A DNA stretch of 57,935 nt from Thauera aminoaromatica S2 (lineage in GTDB: Bacteria; Pseudomonadota; Gammaproteobacteria; Burkholderiales; Rhodocyclaceae). The stretch lies in NCBI RefSeq assembly GCF_000310185.1, contig NZ_AMXD01000007.1, positions 1-57,935 on the forward strand, written 5' to 3'. The position numbers and the translations under genes were made by a program. The number at the start of each line of letters is the position of its first letter. Positions within the stretch are counted from its first letter, which is position 1. The notes under the pieces are model-generated. The model had not been told where the DNA came from. It did no database searches and worked only from the letters and a program-made list of their open reading frames with translations. Shown here piece by piece: positions 47,529 to 57,934 of the stretch.

Positions 47529-49952
47529 ATGCGCTGGGTCCTGTATCCGATCGCAGCGCTGCTCGCGCTGGCCATTCTCGGCATCGCCACGCTCGCGGCG
47601 ATGGCGTTCTTCGCCTGGCCCAACCTGCCCGCGCTCGACACGCTCACCGACTACCGGCCGCGTGTTCCGCTCCGAGTATATACGGCCGATGGCCACCTCA
47701 TCGGCGAGTTCGGCGAGGAGCGCCGTGACGTAGTTCGCATCGCAGAGGTTCCCTCCCACCTCAAGCACGCCATCCTCGCCGCCGAGGACGAGCGCTTCTA
47801 CGAACACCGCGGCATCGACCCGCTCGGCCTCGCCCGCGCCGCACTCGCCAACCTGTCGTCCGGGGGCCGCGGCCAGGGGGCCTCGACGATCACCATGCAG
47901 GTCGCGCGCAATTTCTTCCTCTCCCGGGAGAAGACCTACAACCGCAAGCTCTACGAGATCCTGCTCTCGCTCAAGATCGAGCAGAACCTCGGCAAGGACC
48001 AGATCCTCGAGCTCTACATCAACCAGATCTTCCTCGGCCAGCGCGCCTACGGCTTCGCCGCCGCTGCACGCGCCTACTACGGGAAGACACTCGAACAGCT
48101 CACCCTGCCCGAAGCGGCGATGCTCGCCGGCCTTCCCAAGGCCCCCTCGGCCTTCAACCCGATCGTGAACCCCGCGCGCGCCGCAGTGCGGCAGCAATAC
48201 GTCCTGCGCCGCATGCTCGAAGCCGGCTTCATCGACGACGCCCAGTATCAGCATGCGCTCGCCTTCGCCACTCCGAAGCAAAGCCAGCGCGACATCGCCG
48301 CGGCCCGCCGCGTCCAGGACATCGTCGTCCCGGGAGACTACGTCGCCGAGATGGCGCGCCAGATCGCGGTGGAACAGTTCGGCGAGCAGGCCTACGAGCT
48401 CGGCATCCGCATCATCACCACGGTCACCCGCAAGGACCAGGAAGCGGCCTACGCTGCGCTGCGCCGCGGCGTGCTCGACTACGACCGCCGCCACGGCTAT
48501 CGCGGCCCCGAGGCCTTCGTCGAGCTGCCCTCCGGGCAGGTGCCCGACGAGCAACTCGACGAGGCACTCGGCGAGACCAACGACCACGACGACCTGCTTG
48601 CCGCACTGGTGCTCAGGGCCAGCCCGAAGGAGGTGCTCGCCTACCGCCGTGGCCAGGAGATCCGCATCACCGGCAAGGGCCTGTCCTTCGTCGCGCCGAT
48701 GCTCTCGGACAAGGCCCCGCAAGCCCGACGCGTGCGCCGCGGGGCGATCGTGCGCGTGCGCAATACCGGCAAGGATGGTTGGGAGCTCGCACAGCTGCCG
48801 GAAGTGCAGGCCGCGCTGGTGGCGATCGACTCGCACAGCGGCGCGGTGCGCGCGCTGATCGGCGGCTTCGACTTCCACCGCAACAAGTTCAACCATGTGA
48901 CCCAGGCGGTGCGCCAACCCGGATCGAGCTTCAAGCCCTTCATCTTCTCGGCCGCGCTCGACCGCCAGTTCGGTCCGGGAAGCGTGCTCGAGGACAACCC
49001 GCTCTACTACCCGGCGGGGGTCACGGGCAGCAAGGCCTGGGAGCCGAAGAACTACGACGGGCGCTATGCGGGACCGATGACCCTGCGCGACGGCCTGGCG
49101 CGCTCGAAGAACATGATCTCGATCCGGCTGCTGGAGAAGATCACCCCCGACTACGCACGCGACTACCTCGCCCGCTTCGGCTTCGACCCTGCGCAGAATC
49201 CCCCCTACCTGACCATGGCGCTCGGCGCCGGCGCCGCCACCCCCTGGCAGATGGCGGCGGGCTACGCGGTGTTCGCGAACGGCGGCTACCGGGTCGATCC
49301 CTTCGTGGTCAAGGAAATGTACGACGGCAGCGGCCGCCTGATCGCGCGTACCGACCCGCCGGTGGCGGGCCAGAGCGCGCCGCGCGTGATCGATGCGCGC
49401 AACGCCTGGCTGATGGACTCGATGATGCGCGACGTGGTCCAGCGCGGCACCGCGACACGCGCGCGCAGCCTCAAGCGCGAGGACATCGCCGGGAAGACCG
49501 GAACCACCAACGACTACGTCGACGCCTGGTTCTGCGGCTACAACCCGGACCTCGTCGCGGTGAGCTGGGTCGGCCACAGCCAGCCGCGCAACCTCGGCAA
49601 GGGCGAGACCGGCGGCGCGGCCGCGCTGCCGATCTGGATCAACTACATGGCCTCCGCGCTCGAAGGCGCGCCGCAGGTCGAACTGCCGCGCCCCGAGGGC
49701 CTGATGCAGGTGCAGAACGGTCTGGGCACCAGCCAGGACTGGCAGTATGCCGAATACGCTCCGCCCGCGCCGCCGCCGGTTCCGGACTGGCTGCGCGACA
49801 TGTTCGCCAACGACAGTGCACCGGCGATGGAGGCCGAAAGCGAGGCGATCCCGCCCGGCCCGGCACCGCTGATCCTGCCGCCGCCCAGCCCGGCGCGCGC
49901 GCAGGCGCCCGCCCCGGTCGAGGAACGCCGGCCGATGCCGATCCGGCCTTGA
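47529..49952 (+). CDS. mrcA: Penicillin-binding protein 1A
   Basis: An 807-residue bifunctional peptidoglycan synthase. An N-terminal membrane anchor (about 7-30) precedes a GT51 glycosyltransferase with catalytic E86 (AAEDERFYEH) and GASTITMQVARN. The transpeptidase has SSFK (near 450), SKN (near 510) and KTGTTND (near 655). The C-terminal 60 residues are Pro/Ala-rich. The ATG at 47529 is preferred over a TTG two codons upstream. It is divergent from pilM. Confidence 0.95.
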   Translation: MRWVLYPIAALLALAILGIATLAAMAFFAWPNLPALDTLTDYRPRVPLRVYTADGHLIGEFGEERRDVVRIAEVPSHLKHAILAAEDERFYEHRGIDPLGLARAALANLSSGGRGQGASTITMQVARNFFLSREKTYNRKLYEILLSLKIEQNLGKDQILELYINQIFLGQRAYGFAAAARAYYGKTLEQLTLPEAAMLAGLPKAPSAFNPIVNPARAAVRQQYVLRRMLEAGFIDDAQYQHALAFATPKQSQRDIAAARRVQDIVVPGDYVAEMARQIAVEQFGEQAYELGIRIITTVTRKDQEAAYAALRRGVLDYDRRHGYRGPEAFVELPSGQVPDEQLDEALGETNDHDDLLAALVLRASPKEVLAYRRGQEIRITGKGLSFVAPMLSDKAPQARRVRRGAIVRVRNTGKDGWELAQLPEVQAALVAIDSHSGAVRALIGGFDFHRNKFNHVTQAVRQPGSSFKPFIFSAALDRQFGPGSVLEDNPLYYPAGVTGSKAWEPKNYDGRYAGPMTLRDGLARSKNMISIRLLEKITPDYARDYLARFGFDPAQNPPYLTMALGAGAATPWQMAAGYAVFANGGYRVDPFVVKEMYDGSGRLIARTDPPVAGQSAPRVIDARNAWLMDSMMRDVVQRGTATRARSLKREDIAGKTGTTNDYVDAWFCGYNPDLVAVSWVGHSQPRNLGKGETGGAAALPIWINYMASALEGAPQVELPRPEGLMQVQNGLGTSQDWQYAEYAPPAPPPVPDWLRDMFANDSAPAMEAESEAIPPGPAPLILPPPSPARAQAPAPVEERRPMPIRP

Positions 49953-49970
49953 GCAGGCGGGCGCTCGCGG

Positions 49971-50057
49971 GATGGCGATTCGCGTCGATCCTGCAAGGGG
50001 CGGAACCCGCGATGACGACTCCGCGGCCGCCGTGCAGGAACGACGCAAGTCGCCATC
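49971..50057. repeat. Inverted REP-like pair between mrcA and cyaY
   Basis: GATGGCGATTCGCGTCGATC (49971 onward) and an inverted copy ending GCAAGTCGCCATC at 50057 flank about 37 bp. The pair lies between convergent genes, like the pair at 53979-54060. Confidence 0.6.
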
Positions 50058-50086
50058 GGGCGCCCCGGAAGGAGCGCCCCTTCCGC

Positions 50087-50413
50087 TCAGTTCGGCCGCA
50101 GCAGCCTCACCGCTTCGCCGGACTGCTCGCCCACCAGCGCGGCGAGCATCGCCCACAGCTCGCGACCATCGCGGGTGTTGACCCAGCCCCCGTCCAGCGG
50201 ACGGAAGTGGAAGCCGCCCGACTTCGCCGCCACCCAGATCTCGCGCGCCGCGGTGTGGCGGTTGATGATCATCTTGCTGCCGTTGTCGAACTCGATCTCG
50301 AGGATCCCACCCGGCTTGGGCTCGACGTCGAGCTCGGCCCCGCAATCCTCCAGGGCCGTCTCGATGCGCGCCAGCTCGGCCTCGGCGAGTGCATTGAACA
50401 CAGACTCTTCCAT
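50087..50413 (-). CDS. cyaY: Frataxin-like iron donor CyaY
   Basis: A 108-residue frataxin. An acidic first helix (EAELARIETALEDCGAELD) precedes strands with LEIEFDNGSKMIINRH and the conserved EIWVAAKSGGFHFRPLDGGWVNTRDG. It modulates iron-sulfur cluster assembly. The start ATG at 50413 has AGGAA upstream and a length typical of bacterial CyaY; a start seven codons earlier is less likely. Confidence 0.95.
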   Translation of the reverse strand: MEESVFNALAEAELARIETALEDCGAELDVEPKPGGILEIEFDNGSKMIINRHTAAREIWVAAKSGGFHFRPLDGGWVNTRDGRELWAMLAALVGEQSGEAVRLLRPN

Positions 50414-50458
50414 GCTGATTCCTTCTGTTAGCATTCCGGTTTTTTGCGAAGAACGGCG

Positions 50459-50668
50459 ATGCGAGTCCCTCAGCGAGTCCCGTTGCGAGTCCCCCTACGC
50501 GTGCAATTCCCCGCGATCGCGCTCGCCTGCGCGCTGCTGACGGCCTGCGGCATCAAGGGCCCGCTCTATCTGCCGGCGCCCGGCACCGCCTCGGCGCCCC
50601 CGGCGGGCGCCGATCATAGCAAACCCGTCGTGCCGAAGGATCTGATCAAGGAATCGCCGCTCGAATGA
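50459..50668 (+). CDS. lptM: LPS translocon maturation chaperone LptM
   Basis: A 69-residue lipoprotein. The signal peptide ends in the lipobox LTAC, followed by GIKGPLYLPAP, the LptM/YifL motif that mimics LPS in the LptD pore. The N-terminus carries an unusual tandem VPQRVPLRVPLRV run encoded by a near-repeated 12-bp unit. The stop overlaps the lysA start (ATGA). An ATG at 50459 is chosen; a TTG at 50444 would add five residues. Confidence 0.88.
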   Translation: MRVPQRVPLRVPLRVQFPAIALACALLTACGIKGPLYLPAPGTASAPPAGADHSKPVVPKDLIKESPLE

Positions 50669-51936
50669 ACGCCCCCGCCTCCCGCTGGCCCGCCCCCACC
50701 CTGTCCGCGCGCGACGGCGCGCTCTGGCTGGAGGAGCTGCCGCTCGCCGAGATCGCCGCGCGCTTCGGCACCCCTACCTATGTGTACTCGCGCGCCGCGC
50801 TCGAGGCCGCCTTCGCGGCCTGGAAGGACGCGCTCGCCGGGCGCCGAGCGCTGGTGTGCTACGCGGTCAAGGCCAACTCCAACCTCGGCATCCTGTCGGT
50901 GTTCGCGCGCCTGGGCGCAGGCTTCGACATCGTCTCGGGCGGCGAGCTCGCGCGCGTGCTGGCCGCCGGCGGGCGTGCCGACAAGGTGGTGTTCTCGGGC
51001 GTCGGCAAGACCCGCGCCGAGATGCGCCAGGCGCTGCAGGCGGGCATCCGCTGCTTCAACGTCGAGTCGGCCGCGGAACTCGAGCACCTCGACGCGGTGG
51101 CGGGCGAGCTCGGCGTGCGCGCGCCGGTGTCGCTGCGCGTGAATCCGGACGTCGACCCCAAGACCCACCCCTACATCTCCACCGGCCTCAAGGGCAACAA
51201 GTTCGGCGTCGCCTTCGCGGACGCCCCGGCGCTCTACCGCCGCGCCGCGGCGCTGCCCAACCTGCGCATCACCGGCGTCGCCTGCCACATCGGCTCGCAG
51301 CTGCTCGACCGCGCGCCCATCGCCGAGGCCGCACAGAAGCTGCGCGGCCTGGTCGAAGGCCTCGCCGCCGACGGCATCGTGCTGGAACACATCGACCTCG
51401 GCGGCGGCCTGGGCATCCGCTATCGCGACGAGACCCCACCACCGGTCGCGGAATACCTCGCCCCGCTGCTGGAGGTCTTTGCGGATCGCGAGGAAGAGCT
51501 CTGCTTCGAGCCCGGCCGCTCCCTGGTCGGCAACGCCGGTCTGCTGCTGACCCGCATCGAATACCTCAAGCCGGGCGAAACGAAGAACTTCGCGATCGTC
51601 GATGCGGCCATGAACGACCTCGCCCGCCCCGCGCTCTACGACGCCTGGCACGAGGTGGTCGAGGTCACGCCGCGCGCCCTCGCCCCCACCACCTACGACG
51701 TGGTCGGGCCGATCTGCGAGAGCGGCGATTTCCTCGCCCGTGCGCGCAGCCTCGCGGTGGCCGAGGGCGACCTGCTCGCGATCCTGTCGGCAGGCGCCTA
51801 CGGCATGACCATGGCTTCAAACTACAACACCCGCCCACGCGCTGCCGAGATCCTGGTCGACGGCGCCAGCGCGCACGTGGTGCGCGAGCGTGAGACGGTG
51901 GAAGAGCTGTTCGCGCGCGAGCGCACGCCGGGGTAA
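50665..51936 (+). CDS. lysA: Diaminopimelate decarboxylase
   Basis: A 423-residue PLP-dependent enzyme that makes lysine from meso-DAP. PLP Lys is K69 (VCYAVKANSNLGIL). CHIGSQL, LGGGLGI, the PLP phosphate-binding EPGRSLV and the active-site Cys in GPICESGD are present. It is coupled to lptM, the gene order seen in many betaproteobacteria. Confidence 0.96.
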   Translation: MNAPASRWPAPTLSARDGALWLEELPLAEIAARFGTPTYVYSRAALEAAFAAWKDALAGRRALVCYAVKANSNLGILSVFARLGAGFDIVSGGELARVLAAGGRADKVVFSGVGKTRAEMRQALQAGIRCFNVESAAELEHLDAVAGELGVRAPVSLRVNPDVDPKTHPYISTGLKGNKFGVAFADAPALYRRAAALPNLRITGVACHIGSQLLDRAPIAEAAQKLRGLVEGLAADGIVLEHIDLGGGLGIRYRDETPPPVAEYLAPLLEVFADREEELCFEPGRSLVGNAGLLLTRIEYLKPGETKNFAIVDAAMNDLARPALYDAWHEVVEVTPRALAPTTYDVVGPICESGDFLARARSLAVAEGDLLAILSAGAYGMTMASNYNTRPRAAEILVDGASAHVVRERETVEELFARERTPG

Positions 51937-52030
51937 GACGGCGGGAGCCCGGTGGCGAGGGCAACGGCCGCAGATCCCGCGATCGGCCCGCGATCGGACC
52001 GACGCACCTGCTCGGCGTATGGGGCCCGCC

Positions 52031-52381
52031 TCAGGCGCTCGCCACCGGCGGGCGCGCCCCGGCGTCGTATTCCTCGTTGAGCGCGCGCCCGAAGGCCTTC
52101 CAGGCCGGTCCGCCGTGCGTTTCGAAGCCGATCTCGGCGCTCTGGCGCATGTTCTGCAGCATCAGCTCGGAGAGCGCGAAGAGCTCGCCGGTGAGCTTGT
52201 CCTGGCGCACCGGGCTGCGCAGCAGCTTCATCATGCAGGCGGGCGTGCAAGTCAGCGCACGGTGTGCCAGCTCGCGCATCCTCGACGCGTCGTCCCAGTC
52301 GATGCCGATCGCGATGCCGCGCTTGACGATTTCACGCTCCAGTTCATCCGCGGTGCGCGTGTAGTGTCCGAATCCGCTCAT
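52031..52381 (-). CDS. Conserved hypothetical protein
   Basis: A 116-residue soluble, mostly helical protein starting MSGFGHYTRTADELEREIVKRG. It has three Cys (ALTCTPACMMK near 50-58), which could bind a metal or form a disulfide. I do not recognise a family. The frame extends 32 codons upstream, but the ATG at 52381 starts a region of normal protein composition. It is convergent with lysA and divergent from dacB. Confidence 0.6.
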   Translation of the reverse strand: MSGFGHYTRTADELEREIVKRGIAIGIDWDDASRMRELAHRALTCTPACMMKLLRSPVRQDKLTGELFALSELMLQNMRQSAEIGFETHGGPAWKAFGRALNEEYDAGARPPVASA

Positions 52382-52524
52382 CTTTCCCGTGTATGCCTGC
52401 CGCGTGACTGCAGATGCGCGGCGGGTGTGCCGCTCCGAATGGAAACCGCCGCGCAGCTGCGCCGGCGAAGGGCGCATTCTAGCGCCTCGCCCGCCTGCAC
52501 TCGATCAGGATCCCTGTGCTGCCC

Positions 52525-53958
52525 ATGAAGAATCCTTCCCTTTGCGCGCTATTCATCGCCGGCCTGCTGCTGGCCCCGATCACCCACGCCGGCGTCGCCG
52601 GCCTGCCGCCCGGGGTGCGCCTTGCACTCGACAGCGCGCGTATCCCGGCAGAGGCGGTGAGCCTCTGGACCCGCCCTGTGGACCACGCCACGCCCGCGCT
52701 CGCAATCAACGCCACCGCACCGATGAATCCGGCATCGGTGATGAAGCTCGTCACCGCCTTCAGCGCGCTCGAACGCCTCGGCCCCGCCCACACCTGGACG
52801 ACCCGCATCGCCCGCGACGGCCCGATCCATGCCGGGGTGCTGGAAGGCAACCTCTACCTCGTCGGCGGCGCCGATCCGGTACTGGGCTACGACCGCCTGT
52901 GGAAGGTGCTGCGCCGCTTGCGCGCGCTCGGCATCGAGCGCGTGGCGGGCGACATCGTGCTCGACGCCTCGGTGCTGCGCCTGCCGCCGCACGACCCCGA
53001 CGCCTTCGATGGCCGCGGCGTGCGCCCCTACAACAGCGGTCCGTACGGCCTGTTGCTGCAATACAACACCCTGCTGCTCGGCCTGACCCCGGGCAAGGCG
53101 GCCAACGCGCCGGTCGCCCTGGCCGCCGAGCCGCCGCTCGCCGGCCTCGTCATCGACAACCGCGTCCTCACCTCGGACGCCCCTTGCGGCAGCTGGTACC
53201 AGGACCTGCAGGCCGTGGTCGAACCCGGTCGCCGCCTGGTACTGAGCGGCAGCCTGCCCGCCGCCTGCGGCCCGCGCACCTGGAGCGCCGCGCCGCTGCC
53301 GCCAGCCGAATTCGGCAGCGCACTGGTCGCCGCGTTGTGGAGCGAGGTCGGCGGACACCTGGGCGGGACGGTGCGCGAAGGCCGCCTGCCGACCGGGGCG
53401 GAAGAACTGTTCTCCGATGACTCGGATCCACTCGCGGACGTGGTGCGCGACATGAACAAGTGGTCGAGCAATGTGATCGCGCGCCAGCTGCTTGCCACGC
53501 TGGGCCGGGTGAGCCTGCGCGAGGACGCGACCGAGGACATGGTGACCGCGGGCGCACGCGCGGCCGCCGCGACGCTGGCCGCCGCCGGCATCGACACCGA
53601 CGGGCTGGTGATCGAGAACGGCTCGGGGCTGTCGCGGATCGAGCGCATCCGCGCCGACAGCCTGGGAATGCTGCTGCTGGCCGCCTGGCAGCGGCCGTGG
53701 ATGCCGGAGTTCATCGCCGCCCTGCCGGTGGCGGGCGTCGACGGCACCGCCCGCCGCCGCCTCGGCGACAGCCCCGCACGCGGCCAGGCCCACATCAAGA
53801 CCGGCACGCTCAATGGCGTGCGCGCGATGGCCGGCTACCTGCTCGACCGCAATGGCCAACGCCACGCGGTGGTGATGATGGTCAACCACCCCGAGGCCGC
53901 CGCCAGCGCCGCGGCGCAGGACGCCCTGCTGGAGTGGCTGTGGAGCGGCGGGGAATGA
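52525..53958 (+). CDS. dacB: D-Ala-D-Ala carboxypeptidase/endopeptidase (PBP4-type)
   Basis: A 477-residue periplasmic S13 peptidase. The signal peptide (about 1-22, ending THA) precedes catalytic SVMK (NPASVMKLV), SSN (MNKWSSNVIARQ) and KTG (HIKTGTLNG). It trims or cleaves cross-linked peptidoglycan peptides. The ATG at 52525 is preferred over a GTG three codons upstream because it starts with the basic MKNPS of a signal peptide. Confidence 0.92.
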   Translation: MKNPSLCALFIAGLLLAPITHAGVAGLPPGVRLALDSARIPAEAVSLWTRPVDHATPALAINATAPMNPASVMKLVTAFSALERLGPAHTWTTRIARDGPIHAGVLEGNLYLVGGADPVLGYDRLWKVLRRLRALGIERVAGDIVLDASVLRLPPHDPDAFDGRGVRPYNSGPYGLLLQYNTLLLGLTPGKAANAPVALAAEPPLAGLVIDNRVLTSDAPCGSWYQDLQAVVEPGRRLVLSGSLPAACGPRTWSAAPLPPAEFGSALVAALWSEVGGHLGGTVREGRLPTGAEELFSDDSDPLADVVRDMNKWSSNVIARQLLATLGRVSLREDATEDMVTAGARAAAATLAAAGIDTDGLVIENGSGLSRIERIRADSLGMLLLAAWQRPWMPEFIAALPVAGVDGTARRRLGDSPARGQAHIKTGTLNGVRAMAGYLLDRNGQRHAVVMMVNHPEAAASAAAQDALLEWLWSGGE

Positions 53959-53978
53959 GGCCCACGCGCAACGGCGGC

Positions 53979-54060
53979 GCCGCATTCGCGCCTTCCGGCG
54001 CTCCTGCGGGTCAGGAAGCACCGCGGCTCCTGTAGGAGCGGCGCAAGCCGCGAATGCGGC
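53979..54060. repeat. Inverted REP-like pair between dacB and the next gene
   Basis: A copy at 54031-54060 (TGTAGGAGCGGCGCAAGCCG...) faces a diverged inverted copy at 53979-54007 across about 23 bp, forming a long imperfect hairpin. The TAGGAGCGGC-GCCGCGAATG core is a known type of proteobacterial REP. It lies in a gap between convergent genes. Confidence 0.7.
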
Positions 54061-54131
54061 GCTCCGGCAAGCGCTGCGGCAAGCACAGGCGCCCGCTGGC
54101 TCGCGCCAGCCACGACTCCTCCATCGCGACG

Positions 54132-54545
54132 TCACGCCATCGGCATCGTCTGCCGCTGCATCAGGTTCCACCACCCGCGCACCACGCGGTAGAGGATCCA
54201 CAGCCCGGCGATCAACAGCAGCGCGAGCGCGAAGGGCACGCCGATGATGGTCACCACCATCAGCACCGACACCGCGATCCACAGCACCGCGAACCAGAAG
54301 GTGCGGATCTGCCAGCGGAAGTGGCTCTCCAGCCAGGTACCCCGCACCGCATTCTGATTCCAGTAGTTCAGGATCACCGCAGCGATCGAGGGCAGGCTGG
54401 CCACGAAGCTGAAGATGATGGTGGCCGAGCCCACCACCGCCGAGAACACCGCGAAGGCATGCAGCGCATACACCAGGTGGGTGACGGTGACCATGTTCTC
54501 GGACGGCTGGCCGGCCTCGAGCGGGGCGGGGTAGGGACTGTTCAT
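54132..54545 (-). CDS. Membrane protein, DUF4870-like
   Basis: A 137-residue protein with three hydrophobic segments (about 22-50, 84-106 and 107-122), and VTHLVYALHAFAVFSAVVGSATIIFSFVASLP near the start, as in DUF4870/COG3671 proteins. The function is unknown. The start at 54545 has a plausible Shine-Dalgarno region (CGAGGAAAG) upstream; longer frames lack one. It is transcribed in the same direction as ubiD but downstream of it. Confidence 0.65.
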   Translation of the reverse strand: MNSPYPAPLEAGQPSENMVTVTHLVYALHAFAVFSAVVGSATIIFSFVASLPSIAAVILNYWNQNAVRGTWLESHFRWQIRTFWFAVLWIAVSVLMVVTIIGVPFALALLLIAGLWILYRVVRGWWNLMQRQTMPMA

Positions 54546-54656
54546 CGACTTTCCTCGAACGGAAGCCCGCGCCGGGGACATCCGCAGCGCATGACGAAGG
54601 CTTCGACCGCGGACCATGCCGGGTGTTCGGCTGCAGTGCAACAACAAAACGTAAGC

Positions 54657-56147
54657 CTACAGCCCCAGCTCGCCCCACATCGCATCCACCTTCGCCTTCA
54701 CGGCCGCATCCATCACGATCGGCGTCCCCCACTCGCGGCTGGTCTCGCCCGGCCACTTGTTGGTCGCGTCCAGCCCCATCTTGCTGCCCAGCCCCGCCAC
54801 CGGACTGGCGAAGTCGAGATAGTCGATCGGCGTGTTGTCGACCAGCGTGGTGTCGCGCGTGGCGTCCATGCGCGTCGTGAGCGCCCAGATCACCTCCTTC
54901 CAGTCGCGGATGTTCACATCCTCGTCCACCACGATGATGAACTTGGTGTACATGAACTGGCGCAGGAAGCTCCAGATGCCGAACATCACCCGCTTGGCGT
55001 GGCCCGGGTACTGCTTGCGGATGCTGACCACCGCCAGGCGATACGAGCAGCCCTCCGGGGGCAGGTAGAAGTCGACGATCTCGGTGAACTGCTTCTGCAG
55101 CAGCGGCACGAAGACCTCGTTCAGGGCGACGCCGAGCATCGCCGGTTCGTCGGGCGGCTTGCCGGTGTAGGTGCTGTGATAGATCGGATCGCGCCGCATG
55201 GTGATGCGCTCGATCGTGAACACCGGGAAATCGGAGACCTCGTTGTAGTAGCCGGTGTGGTCGCCATAGGGGCCTTCGGGCGCCATGTCGCCCGGGTGAA
55301 TCGCGCCCTCGAGCACGATCTCGGCCGACGCCGGCACCTGCAGGTCGCTGCCGAGACATTTCACCAGCTCGGTCTTGGCACCGCGCAGGAGGCCGGCGAA
55401 CTGGTACTCCGAGAGCGAATCGGGCACCGGCGTCACCGCGCCGAGGATGGTCGCCGGATCGCAGCCCAGCACCACCGCGACCGGGAAAGGCTCGCCCGGA
55501 TGCGCGCGCTGGTGCTCGAGGAAGTCGATCGCCCCGCCCCGGTGCGCCAGCCAGCGCATGATCACCCGGTTGCGGCCGATCACCTGCTGGCGGTAGATGC
55601 CCAGGTTCTGGCGCTTCTTGTGCGGCCCGCGCGTCACCACCAGGCCCCAGGTGATCAGCGGCGCGGCGTCGCCCGGCCAGCAGTGCTGGATCGGCAGCTT
55701 CGCCAGGTCGACCTCGTCGCCCGACCACACCACCTGCTGGCAGGGCGCGGAGCGCACCTCCTTGGGCGCCATGTTGAGCACCTGCTTCAGCACCGGCAGC
55801 TTGTCCCAGGCGTCCTTCAGCCCCTTGGGCGGCTCGGGCTCCTTGAGATAGGCGAGCAGCTTGCCGACCTCGCGCAGGGGCGTGCTCCAGTCGCCGTCGG
55901 CGACCTCCTCCCCCATGCCCATCGCCACCCGCTGCGGCGTGCCGAAGAGGTTGGCGAGCACGGGGATCGCCTGCGCCACGCCCCTGGTCACCGGCCTCTC
56001 GAACAGCAGCGCCGGCCCGCCGGCGCGCAGCACGCGGTCGGCGATCTCGGTCATCTCGAGGTGGGTGTCGACGGGGGTCTTGATGCGCCGGAGCTCGCCA
56101 CGGGCTTCGAGCTGGGCGAGGAAGTCGCGGAGGTCGTCGTATTTCAT
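54657..56147 (-). CDS. ubiD: 4-Hydroxy-3-polyprenylbenzoate decarboxylase UbiD
   Basis: A 496-residue prenylated-FMN decarboxylase of ubiquinone synthesis. It starts [22 protein letters not shown] and has [46 protein letters not shown], split here only by my reading, with the acid-base Glu in the first part. Length and N-terminus are typical of UbiD. It is close to ubiA, which supplies the preceding prenylation step. Confidence 0.95.
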   Translation of the reverse strand: MKYDDLRDFLAQLEARGELRRIKTPVDTHLEMTEIADRVLRAGGPALLFERPVTRGVAQAIPVLANLFGTPQRVAMGMGEEVADGDWSTPLREVGKLLAYLKEPEPPKGLKDAWDKLPVLKQVLNMAPKEVRSAPCQQVVWSGDEVDLAKLPIQHCWPGDAAPLITWGLVVTRGPHKKRQNLGIYRQQVIGRNRVIMRWLAHRGGAIDFLEHQRAHPGEPFPVAVVLGCDPATILGAVTPVPDSLSEYQFAGLLRGAKTELVKCLGSDLQVPASAEIVLEGAIHPGDMAPEGPYGDHTGYYNEVSDFPVFTIERITMRRDPIYHSTYTGKPPDEPAMLGVALNEVFVPLLQKQFTEIVDFYLPPEGCSYRLAVVSIRKQYPGHAKRVMFGIWSFLRQFMYTKFIIVVDEDVNIRDWKEVIWALTTRMDATRDTTLVDNTPIDYLDFASPVAGLGSKMGLDATNKWPGETSREWGTPIVMDAAVKAKVDAMWGELGL

Positions 56148-56234
56148 TCGTGCGTCTCGTGATGGGTGCGAAGCAGCGGCCGGCGTTGACGCACCCGCCG
56201 CCGGTAAGTTGCCGCCGCGAGCGATCGGACTCGA

Positions 56235-57059
56235 TCAGCGGTACGCATTGATCGCGTCCCGCGTCTCCTCCGCCACCCTCCGCGCCGCTTCCGCGAAGTC
56301 TTCCCCCTTCCCCGCATACAGCACCGCGCGCGAGGAATTGATCATCAGCCCGGTGCCGTTCTCCGTGCGCCCCGCCGCCAGGGTCGCGGCGATGTCGCCG
56401 CCCTGGGCGCCGATGCCCGGCACCAGCAGCGGCAGCTCGCCGACGAGCGCACGCACGCGTGCGATCTCGGCCGGGAAGGTGGCGCCGACGACGAGCGCGC
56501 AGTTGCCGCTGGCGTTCCAGTCCTCGGCGACGGTGCGCGCGACGTGTTCATACAGCTTCATGCGGCCCTTCGACGTATCGACCTCCAGAAACTGCAGGTC
56601 CGAACCGCCCGGGTTGGAGGTGCGGCAGAGCAGGATCACGCCCTTGTCGGGGTAGGCCAGGTAGGGATCGACCGAGTCGCGGCCCATGTAGGGATTGACC
56701 GTGATGGCGTCGGCCTTGAAGCGCTCGAAGGCCTCGATGGCGTACTGCTCGGCGGTGCTGCCGATGTCGCCGCGCTTGGCGTCGAGGACGACCGGGGTGC
56801 CGGGATGGCGGGCGTGGATGTGCTCGACCAGCGCCTCGAGCTGATCCTCGGCGCGGTGCGCGGCGAAGTAGGCGATCTGCGGCTTGAAGCAGCACACCAG
56901 GTCGGCGGTGGCGTCGACGATCTGCGTGCAGAACCGGAGGATGGCGTCGGAGCGCCCCTGCAGGTGGGCGGGGAACCTGGCGGGGTCGGGGTCGAGGCCG
57001 ACACAGAGCAGGCTGTCGCGCTGCTGCCAGGCGGCGCGGAGGGCGGTCATGAAGTGCAT
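56235..57059 (-). CDS. pyrF: Orotidine-5'-phosphate decarboxylase (type 2)
   Basis: A 274-residue PyrF that makes UMP. The catalytic DxKxxD motif is [18 protein letters not shown] (near 91-96), with [13 protein letters not shown] at the start and [10 protein letters not shown] and [10 protein letters not shown] late. The ATG at 57059 is chosen; an in-frame ATG three codons later would serve equally well. It lies 48 bp after ubiA. Confidence 0.95.
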   Translation of the reverse strand: MHFMTALRAAWQQRDSLLCVGLDPDPARFPAHLQGRSDAILRFCTQIVDATADLVCCFKPQIAYFAAHRAEDQLEALVEHIHARHPGTPVVLDAKRGDIGSTAEQYAIEAFERFKADAITVNPYMGRDSVDPYLAYPDKGVILLCRTSNPGGSDLQFLEVDTSKGRMKLYEHVARTVAEDWNASGNCALVVGATFPAEIARVRALVGELPLLVPGIGAQGGDIAATLAAGRTENGTGLMINSSRAVLYAGKGEDFAEAARRVAEETRDAINAYR

Positions 57060-57106
57060 GGGGATCGGTCCGGTGTGAGGCAGAGCGCGCCGCGCGCCGA
57101 CAGGGC

Positions 57107-57934
57107 TCAAGCGCGCAGCAGGAGGTCGATGAAGAGGCCGGCGAAGATCGCGCCGCCGACCCAGTTGTTGTGGCGGAAGGCCTTGAAGCAGTCGGCGCGG
57201 TCGCGCGCGCGGATCAGGGTGTAGTGGTAGCCCGCGATGGCGCAGGCGACGACCAGGCCTGCGTACCAGGCGAAGCCCAGCCCGGCGAGCGCGCCGACGA
57301 CGGTGAGCAGCACGAAAGTGGCGGCGTAGCACAGCATGACCGCCAGCACGTCGTGGCGGCCGAAGGTGATCGCCGAAGTCTTGATGCCGATCTTGAGGTC
57401 GTCCGGGCGATCGACCATCGCGTATTCGGTGTCGTAGGCGACAGCCCAGAAGATGTTGGCCAGCAGCATCAGCCAGCCGGTCGCCGGCACCGTGCCGGTG
57501 ACGGCGGCGAAGGCCATCGGGATGCCGAAGCCGAAGGCGATGCCGAGGTAGGCCTGCGGGATCGCGAAGAAGCGCTTGGTGAAGGGATAGCTGCCGGCGA
57601 GCAGCAGCGCGGGCACCGAGAGCAGGATGGTGAGGGTGTTGAGCGGCAGCACGAGGACGAAGGCGGCCGCCGACAGCGCGGCGGCGAGCGCGAGCGCCTC
57701 GCCGGGGCTGACCACGCCGGTGGCGAGCGGGCGAGTGCGGGTGCGCTCGACGTGGCCGTCGAAGTCGCGGTCGGCGTAGTCGTTGATGACGCAGCCGGCG
57801 GAGCGCATCAGGAAGGTGCCGACGATGAAGATCACCAGGATGTGCAGCGGCGGCCAGCCTGCCGCGGCAATCCACAGCGCCCACAGCGTGGGCCACAGCA
57901 GCAGCAGGGTGCCGATCGGCTTGTCGATCCGCAT
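57107..57934 (-). CDS. ubiA: 4-Hydroxybenzoate polyprenyltransferase UbiA (5' end cut by window)
   Basis: A 275-residue visible part of an inner-membrane aromatic prenyltransferase. The first Asp-rich motif is [21 protein letters not shown] and the second is [20 protein letters not shown]; these bind Mg2+ and the polyprenyl diphosphate. Several transmembrane helices are clear. Family members usually have 10-20 more residues before RIDKPIG, so the true start probably lies beyond the right edge. Confidence 0.93.
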   Translation of the reverse strand: MRIDKPIGTLLLLWPTLWALWIAAAGWPPLHILVIFIVGTFLMRSAGCVINDYADRDFDGHVERTRTRPLATGVVSPGEALALAAALSAAAFVLVLPLNTLTILLSVPALLLAGSYPFTKRFFAIPQAYLGIAFGFGIPMAFAAVTGTVPATGWLMLLANIFWAVAYDTEYAMVDRPDDLKIGIKTSAITFGRHDVLAVMLCYAATFVLLTVVGALAGLGFAWYAGLVVACAIAGYHYTLIRARDRADCFKAFRHNNWVGGAIFAGLFIDLLLRA